Positions 32,418 through 43,924 of a stretch of 64,000 bases of DNA are shown piece after piece. Made by a program: the position numbers and the translations under genes. The stretch comes from Xylaria sp. FL1777 (lineage: Eukaryota; Ascomycota; Sordariomycetes; Xylariales; Xylariaceae). Each line of letters opens with the position of its first letter. Positions within the stretch are counted from its first letter, which is position 1. The DNA lies in the NCBI GenBank assembly GCA_022578965.1, contig MU400644.1, forward strand, positions 44,676 to 108,675. The letters are read 5' to 3'. The notes under the pieces are model-generated. The model did no database searches and had not been told where the DNA came from. It was given only the letters and a program-made list of their open reading frames with translations.

Positions 32418-33684
32418 GGTTGCAGGCTTAGAGTTATGACGATTCGCCAGTTCAAAATAGAATGAAAAAAAAAGATATATTATACTATTAGATGATGTGC
32501 TGCTGAGATTTGCTAGATTGGGCATGTGTTGGAGCTCATGTACAAAACCCCTTGGTCTCAAGTTCTTATAACTATTACAAAACTTGTCTCCCCCGCCCTA
32601 ACAATACATAAAGTGCATATAGATATAGGTAGAGGTCATGATTTTGCGGGATGCACCTGTCTCTTTGACTCAAGTGATGAAAGTGGAATCTGGGGTAAAC
32701 TCCGCTGTTATCAGCAAGCACAAAATTCCAGTAAGGCAAACGCATCCCTGAACTCCAATCACTCTCCGCATTTTGATCGCCATCTAGTCATCCCAATGGA
32801 TACTAACAGTTAACACGTGCGGCTGGAGTGCGGGGACACAATGTTTTCCGTTGGAGGCGAAGTGCCGAGATAATAGGAGAACCTGACCCACACGGATATG
32901 CAGCGATTCCGGGACTTGACAGTGCGCAAACTTAACTCTCCTCTTCTGTCATCAATTAGATTCCACCCAACTACAAACCAATACGAAATTAGTTCCCACC
33001 ACATGTCTGTGTGAGCTACTTACTCATTGTTGTGAACACGAGGTATGGAGTCTCTTTGTTAGACCCTACACTCCTCGGTACGACGCTTAGGTAGATATAT
33101 TGGGCACCACTGAAATTAAAGGCATATTGAGAACTGAGACTAATAGCGCGCAGACTATCGGCGTATCTTTTAGGAAGTTGGGAGAATCAACCCTCTCCAT
33201 CGCAAACCGCGGTGGGAATTCGTAGTACACGTCGTGCGTCCCCCCTTTTCCCTGCCTGCACATAGATATGCATGTATTCTAGACTAAGGCAGTTAGTCAA
33301 GTGCGATGGTTCTCCTGTCCTATCCCTAGTTCTCGACACGCTCCGGGGAGGCTTTCTTTTCTTGTTGCAGGATACTAAGGATAGTAGTGGTCGGCAGCTG
33401 TGCTTCGTCATTACACAAGATAGACTAATAAAGTAGAGATGACCTACCGATTTTTCTTGTCTATGTGGGAGAAGAATCGACCTATCGTGACCAGATAAGT
33501 TTGTGTGCGCATCACTGGATAAAACAATATAAGTAGATGATCATCGTCTGTTCAAGCTAGGCGATATGAAAACGACTCTCTGGTGTGGCTTTAGAGACAT
33601 CCATTACGGCATGTAGCACGCATAGTGATAACAAGTAGGTCTATTTCGAGTATGTGGAAACAAGTGATGAATTTAACCTCTATC
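32418..33684. other. Intergenic region within the catabolic cluster
   Basis: 1.27 kb separating two minus-strand genes: promoter of the dehydratase gene at its left, 3' flank of the aldolase-type gene at its right. No gene is recognised; an A-run followed by TATA-like sequence lies around 32463-32482. Confidence 0.4.
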
Positions 33685-34818
33685 CTAGAGACTTGACTCG
33701 ATATCTACCAAGCTCGCGGTCATCGTTTCTATACTCCTTTTCTCCGCATCTGATGGCTCCAGGTACGGTCGCCTAGGCTTGAGCTTGTTAATGGTGTCTT
33801 CAATGCCTGCAATGCGTGCCGAGTTTAAGGCCGTCGCATACTTGACGGCCGCGATGCCTGCCTTGCACGGCTGTTCTGCTAGCGCAGCTGTTCGGTGGAG
33901 GTCCATGGCCTGGGAGAACTTGTCGGCCTGGTATAGCTCGTAGATCCGGACGATCGTCTTAGGGAACACGTTGGCGAACCCCGAGATCGTGCCCGAAGAC
34001 CCAGACGCCATCCCGCCAATCATAAAATCGGCTTGTCCGGCGTATATGGCGAACCGGTCGGGCGGAAACTCTGCCGCCAAGCGTGTAATCTTAGCTACGC
34101 TACCGCATGTTAGTTTAACCCCGACGATCTTGTCGTATGCTTTGGCGTATCGGGCGATGGTTGCTGAGTCTAGGTCGATCCCATTACAAACGGCGGGAAA
34201 ATTATAAATGATAATGGGCAGCGAGCTCTTGGCTTGAACATCGTGAAAGAAGCTATCGATCACCTCTGGTGTGGTCTGCTTGCCGAAGTAAGCTGGAGGG
34301 AGAAGTACTTCAGAAGACCTGTTGTCAGTAAGCTGGGTAATCGATTAAGCGTGCCTATCAGGTGACTAGACATGCTTCTAACGCTCTCGGAACGTTTGAA
34401 ACTGAGTATCAAGTAACGCACCCAAGGTGCTAGCGAATACTGTAGAGAGGTACAATGGCCTAGGCCCGGGGCGAATGGAATGGTTCTTACAGATATAATC
34501 GGCACCCGCATCTTGGGCGTCATCTATATGTTCTAGGACCTGTTTCGTAGAGTGTCCCCCGACTCCGGCCATGATAGGATATGATGGACCACACGCTCTT
34601 CGTGCTATTTGGACCAGAGTTTTGCGCTCCTCCCGGGTTAGCAGGAATGTCTCGGAATTTGTCCCAAGTATCACTAGTCCCGCCAGACCGCATTTCGATA
34701 GATATGAGTAGTATGCTTCCTGCGATTCAATATCTATGGTTTCTGTGTCGTGATTGAAAAAAGTGACGGCGGGAACCCAAACACCACTAGGAGGGACCTT
34801 AACTTTGGGGGTGGACAT
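33685..34818 (-). CDS. DHDPS/NAL-family keto-deoxy sugar acid aldolase or dehydratase
   Basis: Exons 34818-34491 and 34307-33685 (183-nt intron) give 316 aa; the join makes ADYILLLPPAYFGK. It is a class I TIM-barrel lyase. Visible elements are the GTNSET loop (52-57) where DHDPS has GTTGE, the tyrosine Y144 in IIIYNFPAV, and the Schiff-base lysine K174 in IVGVKLTCGS. Length is typical (about 300-320 aa). Fungal relatives include 2-keto-3-deoxy-L-galactonate aldolase (GaaC/LGA1 type) and 4-hydroxy-2-oxoglutarate aldolase-like enzymes. In bacteria a same-fold enzyme (KdgD) converts 5-keto-4-deoxyglucarate to 2-oxoglutarate semialdehyde. Next to a glucarate dehydratase-like gene, either aldol cleavage or KdgD-like dehydrating decarboxylation of its product is the likely job; the sequence alone does not decide. 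Cytosolic. Confidence 0.88.
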
Positions 34819-35644
34819 AGCTATCGAGATTGTAACGGGTCTCTACTTTATCGAATTGATATAGACGGGAGATACGTGTTTCAAGTGATCTTATTCTAAA
34901 GTATCTGGGAAGCTTCCAGATATATAAGATCTGGCTAATCCAGGGGCGGTCTTGAACCTTGGAGATTGGGGCGGGCGATGTCGCTTAAGAACAATACCCG
35001 AAGTGTACCTATCATGTCGACTTCAGTGTGGAATAAACCTAGTGAGTTTCATGCATGTGCCATTTACCAATGCAAGCCCACGCACGAGTTGGAATTCCGT
35101 CGACATTGAGCTAGTTCATCACATAGCCCTCGCTATACAGCCCGTTAAGTAGATGACGAAGACAACGCTCGGCACTTGGCACAACGGAAAAAGCAGCGCC
35201 CCCAGTTTTCTTTCACGAGCTATCGACCCCGCAGGAGAAGATTAGTTCCGGGATATGTAAAACATGTATCTGATGGTACATAGCTAGCAAGTGTGTATGC
35301 TATCGTGATAGTCTTATATCGCGGGTCGGGTCGCTGTTTATAGAATCGCGAAGATGCATCATTACAGAATAGTAAAGTAGTTTCTGCTGTTTATGCACGT
35401 GAGCTTCACTCTACATAGTTATCCTTGCTGCTTGTTGTGACTAATTCTAGCATAGAAGATCTATTCGATATATAGAACGAACTGATCGATCGAATGATAG
35501 GACGTTTATCTGCTCTAACGAGTACCTAGGCTAAGTATATAGATATTGCCAAGAGGAAAGCTAGCCTCTAGCACTTACACTCCAACATGCATTTTAGTAA
35601 ATCCGAACCACGTTGTTTTGACTAAGGCTATATTATATCTATGC
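34819..35644. other. Intergenic region within the catabolic cluster
   Basis: Promoter of the aldolase-type gene (a TATATAAG-type stretch on the minus strand about 100 bases before its ATG, near 34920-34927) and 3' flank of the SDR gene. No gene is seen. Confidence 0.4.
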
Positions 35645-36685
35645 TCATTTTCTGTGCATAATTGTGGCAGCGGCTTGGTGGTTAGGAAAGATTAAAGTAT
35701 CTGCAATGACAACGTTTTCTCTCCGTCCTGCAGCAAAAACAATCGACTCAGCAATATCTTCCGGCGTTAGTGGCTCACAGCCCCTATTAGCGCCGTCAGT
35801 GCACTGTGCAAAAGATGTCACGCGAAATTGGAAGTGCATGAGAACAGAAACGGGGGGATGAAGACCGAAACTTACGCATAGACAGCGTCGGCCTTGCTCT
35901 TGTCGCCGTAGAACCGAACAATTGAGAATTCCGTCTCAACCTGGCCTGGGTCGATACCAATGACGCGGATTCTCTTCGCAATCAATTCCTTCCGCAAGCT
36001 CTCAGTGAAAGACCGAACGGCCGCCTTGGTAGCGCAGTAGATGCCGCCACCAACGTAGGGCTCACGGCCCGCGATAGACCCGATGTTGATGATGTCGCCA
36101 GCACCCTCGCCGTTGTTACGCCTGAGCATCATTGGCAGGATGGCTTGCGTCATGTTGATCAAACCCGTGACGTTGGTCTCAAACATGATGTTCATATCCT
36201 CTTCAGTAATCCCGGGAGCCTTGGCCACACCCTTTACCAGACCCCTGGGTCATTTATAGACTTGTCAGCGGCGTTGTCTTGTATACTTGGTTTTCCGAGG
36301 CAGAGGCAGTGCTAGGCGACAGAATCGTATAAGGACAGCATAGTATGGTATCTAGTGTATCGGAGAGAACAAAAACTCACGCATTATTGACAAGCACGTC
36401 GATCTCGTTGAATTCAGCAGGCAGCCGCCCCACGAAGGAGCGCACCTCGCCGGGTTTGCTCACATCCAGCTGCATTGGCAGTACCTTGACGCCGTTGCCT
36501 ACCTCCTTGTTAATTTCAGCTGCTATCTGCTTGAGATTGTCAGTCCGCCGCGCCGTCAGGATCAGTTTAAGGTTATTTGGCGCGGTGCGAGCAAACTCGA
36601 AAGCTGTAGCGCGTCCAATACCGGAAGAAGCGCCGGTTACGAGGACTGTCTTGCCTTCAAGGCGCTTAGACATGGCTGATGGCAT
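35645..36685 (-). CDS. NADP-type short-chain dehydrogenase (YMR226C/YdfG-like), frame disrupted at exon 1/2 join
   Basis: Exons are 36685-36381, about 36246-35876, and 35783-35645. Classical SDR features are present: TGASSGIG near residues 17-24, LTARR for NADP preference, LDVSKPGEV, NNA, the catalytic Ser in INIGSIAGREPY and YCATK, DPGQVETEFS, and the C-terminal block VIADTLIFPNHQA shared with yeast YMR226C. That subfamily oxidises serine/3-hydroxyacids or reduces small carbonyls. Intron 2 joins cleanly to AGCEPLTPED. At intron 1, exon 1 ends in phase 2 (NN-GC), but exon 2 after its CAG acceptor is in phase 0; a CT-CT at 36239-36242 looks like a 2-bp insertion relative to the expected AGLVKGVAK. 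No alternative AG restores the frame. So this is either a recent frameshift or a sequence error. ATG 36673 is an alternative start. In the cluster it could reduce an aldehyde or keto product. Confidence 0.8.
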
Positions 36686-37409
36686 GATGCAAGACTAAAT
36701 CTTAGTAGGTAATGTAGGAGTAGTAGATAGACTCTGAAAGTGAACAGTAAGAGATGCTATTCTACTGTCGTAGAAGCGTAGATCCTGTATATATACCGTT
36801 AATACCCCGGGAGTATTAATGGCATCGTTTTTACTATCTGTGAGATCTACTCCTAACAATACGTAATAAGTGGTATGTGGAGAGGGAATGGGAACATGTT
36901 TTGTTGTTAATAGTATGAGTGTGGACACCTTCGTCTTACGGATTCGTGTTTGCTCAGTTGTTGCCTATTTACATGTATGAAATATTCACAAATGGAGTTC
37001 ATCAAGCGGTTCACAAAGCGTCATTACGATTGATCGAATAGCCATGTACCCTACTGACCCCGCAGTCCCCTCATTTCTGCATGTACGCCCCCAAAACAAC
37101 ATATCCGTCGGATATGCCTACTACACATGTGGGTTAATCTCCGCACCTCGACGAACCAGTACCGCCGGTTGATAGGACCGGATTAAGAACTGCTATGGGG
37201 AAGGATCGGCTTCCCCATGGGGTTGGGTTGGGGGGGAACATGGTCCCTGTATTGGGGGAACAGTTGAATTTGCATCGGCCTAACTCGCTGTTCCTCGGTA
37301 TTCCATATTGCTTTTCTCTACTTTTCCGAGAAGCTATCCGCCGCCATTTGAGACGGAATTACTTTCTCTCGGCATACCTCTTATCTCTAGTACGTCGATT
37401 ATAGTGATT
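36686..37409. other. Divergent promoter region between SDR and Zn2Cys6 regulator genes
   Basis: 724 bp shared by the minus-strand SDR gene and plus-strand regulator. A TATATATA stretch near 36790 is about 105 bases from the SDR start. CCG/CGG triplets occur around 37140-37180, possible Zn2Cys6 half-sites, but no spaced pair is convincing. Confidence 0.4.
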
Positions 37410-39830
37410 ATGCGTTCGAGTACCGACCAGACTCTGACGGGTCCCATAGGCCCCGGCCGAGACATCTCACAGGCGTCACGGAAGCGGAAGAGGAACGACA
37501 GTGAGCTAACAAGGGCTATCAGGGCTTGTGATCGTTGTAAAAAGTGAAGTGATGCTATCCTCGCCGCGTGGCTTGCCTCTCGTGGCTTCTGAAAGTTTAG
37601 CCGCATGCTAACATAATTCCTAGGCGCAAGATCCGATGTAACAGCACCCAGCCCTGTGAGGTTTGCACCATCGCCGGTGCCAGTTGCACTTTTGACGCCG
37701 CGTACAACAGAGGCAGGCCACCAGTTATTCCGCGACTCTCCGGCTTCGAGGCGGGTGGTAATAATGCGACCGTAACTGGCGGCTTCGCCTCGTCCTCATC
37801 ACAGCCCGGCGATGGTGATGAATGGGCGCGGGGCTCTGCCTTTCCGGCGACCTCTCAGGCCAATGGCGTAAATTCCAACATGGGCTCCTTACCCATCTCA
37901 CTACAAAGCTCTCCAGAGCCGTCGTGTGACGACACCCAAGGACAGTATATTGGTCCAACATCGGGAGTTTCCTTTCTGCTTAGGGTCCAGAAGCGTCTAC
38001 ATCAGGCCATTTCTAAATCCCAAGCCAGCACCATCTTCACTTTTGGGGATGCCCCACTACAAACCCCTGATTTCGTGCCCTCTTTCTGCATGATGTTGCC
38101 TAGGGATGACGCTCAGCACCTCTTAGACCGGTATTTTGATTTTGCAATGCCCACGTACCGTTTTCTCCACCGGCCTCAGGTCCAGAACTTATTTAACGAG
38201 TTCTACGACACCCTAGGCGCCATGCGCGATAGTGATAGTGCCCCCGCCAATACGGCCCTACTCTTTATGGTTTTTGCTCAGGGCCGGGTATACATGCCTG
38301 AGCAAGATCTGCCGGGTCCACCAGATCTAAGGTCTGTGAAATCGGGCGAGGGGAGTTTCAGAATCATCGACTGACTCGCGAGATCCATAGTACCCGATAC
38401 TTTCTTGCCGCCGAGCATCAGCTCACAAAGGAAAGGGGTCCCATACGACTTACCAGTGCTCAAGCACGCCTAACCCAGTGCTACTATCTCCTCACGCAAT
38501 CCCGCATCAACCACTGCTGGAGCCTCTTTGGCACTGTCTCCCATTTGATACTAGCACTTGGTCTCAACAGGACAACATGTCCTAAGAAAACCAATGACGA
38601 GTCAAGAATTGTTGAGGTTGAGTGTCGTCGCCGCACGTTCTGGTGTGCCTACACACTCGATGCCTTCCTTAGTGTAGCCTTGGGAAGACCGCGATCATTT
38701 CACGACGATGACATTAACGCTGAACTTCCAGCATGTCTTGAAGACGATGAGTTAACTAAACCCGGAGTGTCGACACCTCGCACGCTTCCGTCTCGCATGT
38801 TCGCTCCGCTTGCACATATCAAGTAGGCTAAAACCCATGCAGCTCATGGTTGATACGGGCTAATAAACAGGCTTGCGCGCATCATCGGCAGGATAGTGCG
38901 CGAGCTTTACTCCATTCAACCCATATCAGTAGGTCGACGGACTATGTTGACTGAGAGAATATCCAAAGATCTGAGTGACTGGCGCGTCGAGTTCAGTAGG
39001 TTCCTCGACGCAGACTTCAATATTCCTTCACTCCCTCCCATTTACCCGCGGCAGCGAAATGTACTTAACCTAACCTATTGGCATGCTATAATTCTTGCCT
39101 ACCGGCCTATTGTGCTTAGTAACTTCACACGCTTCCTGCAGAACCACAACCACATACGTCAGGGGACCAGCGATAATGCAGAAGCTGAAGAAAGCATGCA
39201 GCAGTGTGTACGTGCCGCCCTGAACACTGTGAGGACAGTAGATGAAATGGTACAGAACTCCCAAATGTTCCGTGCTTTTTGGGTTCGTGGGCAACTCTCC
39301 CCTTGAACTACCTAACAGAGGCTGACTAGCTCTAGATCACAACGTACTATGCCTTTACAGCAACTACTATGTTATACATCTATGTAATCCACAAGAGGAA
39401 ATCGCCACCAGATGTCTACAGCAGCTGCTTTTCGGCTGCAAGTCGATGCCAATCTCACCTCTCCGCAATCGCGGAGAAGGGATCGTTGTCAGAGCGGTAT
39501 TGTCTCGTGTTAGAGGAGTTACGTGTTGAAGTTCTACGCCAGACAAGACGAGCTTACCAGCCTACCTCTAGCCCCCATCACTCGCCACCAGACAATCTCC
39601 AGGCCACCTCAATTCCATTAGAGCAGAGCCCCTATAGTGTCGCAAGTTTCCCGGGTCTGCCCGTAGAGACCCCAATTGACTTCAACGGCATGCCGAGCTC
39701 GGCTTTTTCCGACTATTCAGGCTGGGGGCAGTTCGCGTCCATGGTATCGTCTGGGATGGGCAACTTAGATATGTTCCTTGCCGACACCATGGGTATACAT
39801 AGAGATGAACTCCGCAGCTCACAAACTTAG
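37410..39830 (+). CDS. Zn(II)2Cys6 transcription factor with fungal_trans domain
   Basis: Exons 37410-37543, 37624 to about 38331, about 38391-38822, 38871-39282 and 39336-39830 give about 726 aa. The zinc cluster spans the first intron: CDRCKK joins to RKIRC, NSTQPCEVC, then ASC, giving six cysteines in C-x2-C-x6-C-x5-C-x2-C-x6-C spacing, preceded by a basic RKRKR segment. The middle region carries the fungal_trans domain: RYFDFAMPTYRFLHRP, LGLNR, and the signature RRRTFWCAYTLDAFLS with GRPRSF. The second intron is ambiguous: 38332-38390 or 38336-38382 both keep frame and bring in RYFLAAEHQL. The C-terminal 100 residues are Pro/Ser-rich. Sited between the SDR and transporter genes, it is the likely pathway-specific activator, binding CGG-type elements in the nucleus. 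This is inference from position. Confidence 0.9.
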
Positions 39831-40807
39831 TAAAACGCAAATTTAGCAGGATAGCATAGCTCTAAGCCATTTTCTTACAGGTCTTGATCATGCAGTCTCT
39901 CCAATGGGAGGATAAAATCCTGACCGCTGATGATGTATGGTCTTTGAGGCATTTGGGGTTATTGTACTTTAATAGGAGGGTTTCTGTAGACGATAACGTC
40001 TGAATATTTACATGTTGTATACTAGGCATGGCCTGTTATAAACAATAAAGATGAATATGTATTAAATCTAGTAATAGTCACTAGTTGAGATAAGCCTCAC
40101 GCAATAATAAGATTAGTTACTTGTACAAGTGCTTGAGTCCATCCTAATACAACCCGAGTATAGTGTAGTTCTCGAACATAGGCGGACCAATGCTCCCATT
40201 TCCTCATGCTCCGTTTCCCTGGTTGATATACATTACTTTCTTGAGCAACTATTTACCTCTAATGCGTTGGCACATTTACATGCCCCCCCCTTCTTGACTT
40301 GGGGTCTAGACAGCCGCCAGCCCGACACGGAAACGTAGCTGCAGAACAGGGTTCTCCAACGGAAAAGGGCTTTCAATTGCACTAGTCAAGGGAGGAGAGC
40401 CCTGTCTCGCTCTCTTGTGACTCCGAATTTTGGGGTTTCCCTGCACCCCGGTTGATGAGAGCAAAGTACCGAACCTAACTCTGATACTATAGCATACCAA
40501 CCTTCCAATCCATGGGACCGTGTACCATACAGCACCTTGCACTCCAGGATTGAGAAGAGGATGATCATTGGACTCTATTCATTGGCAGCCTATACTACTG
40601 CTCATAAAAACTTGAGTTGGGGAACTTGGTATATAAAATATCAAGTATAAGCCACCCATCTATAATGCGGGGTGGGATATCGAAATCTTGCGTGTAGGCG
40701 GATTAGAACAAAACAAATCATCTGTCCCTTCTTTTACAGCTTCTGATTCGAGTCTACAAGTCACTTACTACCTACTTATTGCCTCTCCAACAGCAAGATC
40801 CAGAATA
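39831..40807. other. Intergenic region upstream of the transporter gene
   Basis: 3' flank of the regulator gene and promoter of the transporter. No gene is recognised. Confidence 0.4.
40632..40637 (+). promoter_or_regulatory. TATA box candidate of the MFS transporter gene
   Basis: TATAAA in an otherwise AT-rich context lies 171 bases before the ATG. Position and sequence only. Confidence 0.35.
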
Positions 40808-42663
40808 ATGGCGAAAAGAATCGCTGGGCATCGCGGGAACTCGACCCGGTCAGTCCTGGTCGCCCTGGCCATCAGTCTCTCAGGGTACGTAATCCAGGTC
40901 GTAGCTGGTGTGAAGAAATGGCTACCACGGGAGCCTCAACATGCTGACGGAGCGGCTAATCAATGGACAGGTTCTTGTACGGTATAGATACTGGAATTAT
41001 TGCCTCGACTATCGCACACGACAGCTTCAAACGCTACATGTACGGACCTAGCATGGACAACCCCTCAATCCAAGCTGGTATCGTATCTGGATATTATGCC
41101 GGCTATGCTGTGGGTAGCGGCGCCGCCGCCTATACCATGGACCGTATTTCCCGTCGTTGGACTCTACTTCTCGGCTGCTGTCTCTCTATTATAGGCGCCG
41201 TTCTCCAAGCGGCTGCTGTAAACCCGGCCATGATGATTGTCGGGAGGGCTCTTTCCGGATCCTCGACCGGAATGGTTTATCCAACTGCACCCGTCTACCT
41301 TGCAGAGCTCTCCCTCGCGGAGAACCGCGGGTTTCTCGTAGGTCTGAAGGGCCTCATGAACACTTTCGGCTTCTTCGTTGCCGGCTTCATCGGCTATGCT
41401 GGAGCATTCGCTTACGGTGACATTCAATGGCGTATACCACTTGCTACACAGGGGCCACCGGCAGTCCTCCTAGCTATCTTCACTGTGTTCCTCCCGTACT
41501 CTCCTCGATGGTGTAAGTTACTCATCCATTGCCTAGACCATCCTACAATTTGCATCCGCCAGCGCAGAAATAATACAAAAGCATATCAAGGCTAACATAA
41601 TAATTTTTTTCGTCCCAGTGGCCCAACAGGAACGATACGGAGATGCTAAGAAGGTCATGTACTCGTTGCATGGCCACCGCGGCGATGATGTCGTCGAAGC
41701 CGAGTTCGCTGAAATGTGCGAGCAGATCAGGCTGGAAGCCGGGTCCAGCAAAATGGAGAACTTCAAGAAGCTCTTCACGCGGCAGTACATACGCCGTACC
41801 TTGCTAGCGTGCCTCATCGTCAACATGCAGAAGCTGTCCGGGTCAAATGTCCTCCAGAACTACCAGTCTGTTTTATACGCTTCCCTCGGCTACGAGGGAA
41901 ATACGGTGCTTCTGATTGGCGCCCTCTACGGCTTTAGTGCCGTCATCGGCCAGATCATCAACGTGTTCTTCACCGCGGACCACTGGACGCGACGCAAGAC
42001 AGTCATCAGCGGATCCTACACGCTAGCGGTCCTCCTCGCTATCTTGACGGCACTCTCCTACTTCTACGCGGATGGCGTCAACCCGGCCGGTTCGCGTGCG
42101 GCTGTGGCCCTCATCTTCCTATTCGCCTTTGCTTACTCGTTCTACTTCAACAGCGGTCAGTTAGCCCCTGCCTTCTTCCCTTCCCTCATCCCAAATTTCA
42201 TTCGCCATCTTGAGCGCTCAACTCCGAACACGCGCTCGGCACACATGAACAACTCCGTATCTTGTCGCAGAAGCAATGGCTAACATATATATCTACAGTC
42301 GGTTGGGTATTGGTAGCCGAAATCTTCCCGTTGGCCCTACGCGGTGTCGGGGTCGGCTTCTCCGTCTTCACCCAGTCGATCACGGCCATCTGGCTGTCTT
42401 ATGCGGCTTCAATTGCCTTCGACGTCATTTCGTGGAAGTTCTACTTCGTTTTTATCGCCGCTAACCTGTTCGCTGGTACCATCTACCTTCTCTACTTGCC
42501 CGAGACGCGCTTCCTGACGCTGGAAGAGGTCGCGGCCAAATTTGGCGATGAGGTCGTCACTCGAGAGGATATCAAGGCCGAGAGAGCAGAGTCACCTGGG
42601 GTTCTGAATCGCAAGGAAAGGACCGATGCCACATCGGCTCATGTCGAGACAGCGACAAGATGA
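40808..42663 (+). CDS. MFS sugar/sugar-acid transporter (sugar porter family)
   Basis: Exons 40808-40884, 40971-41512, 41619-42155 and 42299-42663 give 506 aa; joins restore SGFLYGIDTG, RWLAQQERYG and YFNSVGWVLVAEIFP. Twelve hydrophobic segments can be traced. Sugar-porter signatures are DRISRRW after TM2/3, the P-x-Y-x-x-E motif in PTAPVYLAEL, the central loop with DAKKVMYSLHG and KLFTRQYIRRT, and PETRFLTLEE after the last helix. The plasma-membrane role is H+-coupled uptake of a sugar or sugar acid. Together with a hexarate dehydratase-like gene, uronate/hexarate import is the most economical guess, though porter substrate cannot be read from sequence. It is the right-hand end of the cluster and reads away from the regulator. 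Confidence 0.9.
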
Positions 42664-43924
42664 ATATATGCATAAGAGCTCATAGCAAGTCTACAAAAAT
42701 ACCATACTGGGCATTCAGAGGTAGTCTCATTCACTATCTGTATCTCTCAAATCAGGATTAACAATACGTTGTTTTTTTTAGCCCCTTGATTAAACTAAGT
42801 TCATGGTTTTGCCCTAGTCTGTGCTACTATTGGTCATTTTACTGGCAACTTGCCTGAAAGGGTAGAGTCTTCTAAGTAATATCTTTAAATGTGTCGTCCT
42901 ACTCCCATGTAGGGGTATAAAGCGTACTGCATTAAGTATTTGCGGGCCTCCGTGGGCGTAGGCGCGGTTCAGGCGCGGTAACGCTTGAGCCAGGTCAGGA
43001 GATTTTTGGTGGAAGTACCTCGGGGCGAGATACTTCGTCGACGTTTTAGCGCAAAAAATCTACCAGACAAGGGTATACTTTACCCAACACAGACTGCGTA
43101 AGCCGTTGTATATCAAATAAAAAAATCTAGACAAGGCAAACACATGGAGCTATCGGAGTATAATCATCGATGCAAAATGAGGCTAGAGATGTCTCAGGCT
43201 CTAATCGCCCGCCTACAGCAAAAGGCACAAGGAAAACAATACGGGCTTAGCACCTCACAGAGGTTAAACTAAAAAATAATTTTAAATTTATCTCTTTTTC
43301 ATAAATAACTGATTATAAGTTAGTTTTTAATTCTTTTTATTTAATGTTATAGGATAAAAATTGTTTGCCACACCCTAAATTGCTTTTGCCCTTGTCACTC
43401 ACTGCCCACCCACCAGAATATGCAACAGGAAAGCCTAAGAGACCTCCTTTACCGTTTTTTTCTCTAGCATTGAACAGGAGTCTTGAAACCTACCTTGCTC
43501 TAACGTCTGGTCCACACAGCCCCTTTGACTTCTGCGAATAGGGGCTTCACCATCGCGTGGTTGGTGTCTAACAGATCTTTGGAAGATAGTATTCCCCTCC
43601 ATCATTGTTCTTGAGGCTTCTCCCCAAGGCTAAGGTCTCGGCTCTTAGACTCCTAGGCTCTTCGAAATTTAGCTGACAACTCAAGCAGTTAGTAGATGCG
43701 GTCCGTTAAGCCTGGAAGTTAGAGCCAGCGACGAGAGAATTGTGCAAGACCTTATAAAGCGATACCTTTAATCCCTTAAGTAAACCAATTTGGGCATACC
43801 TCCCTGAATCTCGCAGTCAACCATCCGTTATATCTCCGTTGAATACTAGAGGCAGCATGGTCGTTTATGCTTAAAGGTGACAGTTGGACAGCTCTTGACT
43901 ACGCCTGCAAAGTGGGTTATAGGA
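42664..43924. other. Intergenic region with a short AT-rich tract
   Basis: No gene is seen. 43268-43365 is markedly AT-rich, similar in texture to the block at the right end of the window. Confidence 0.4.
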
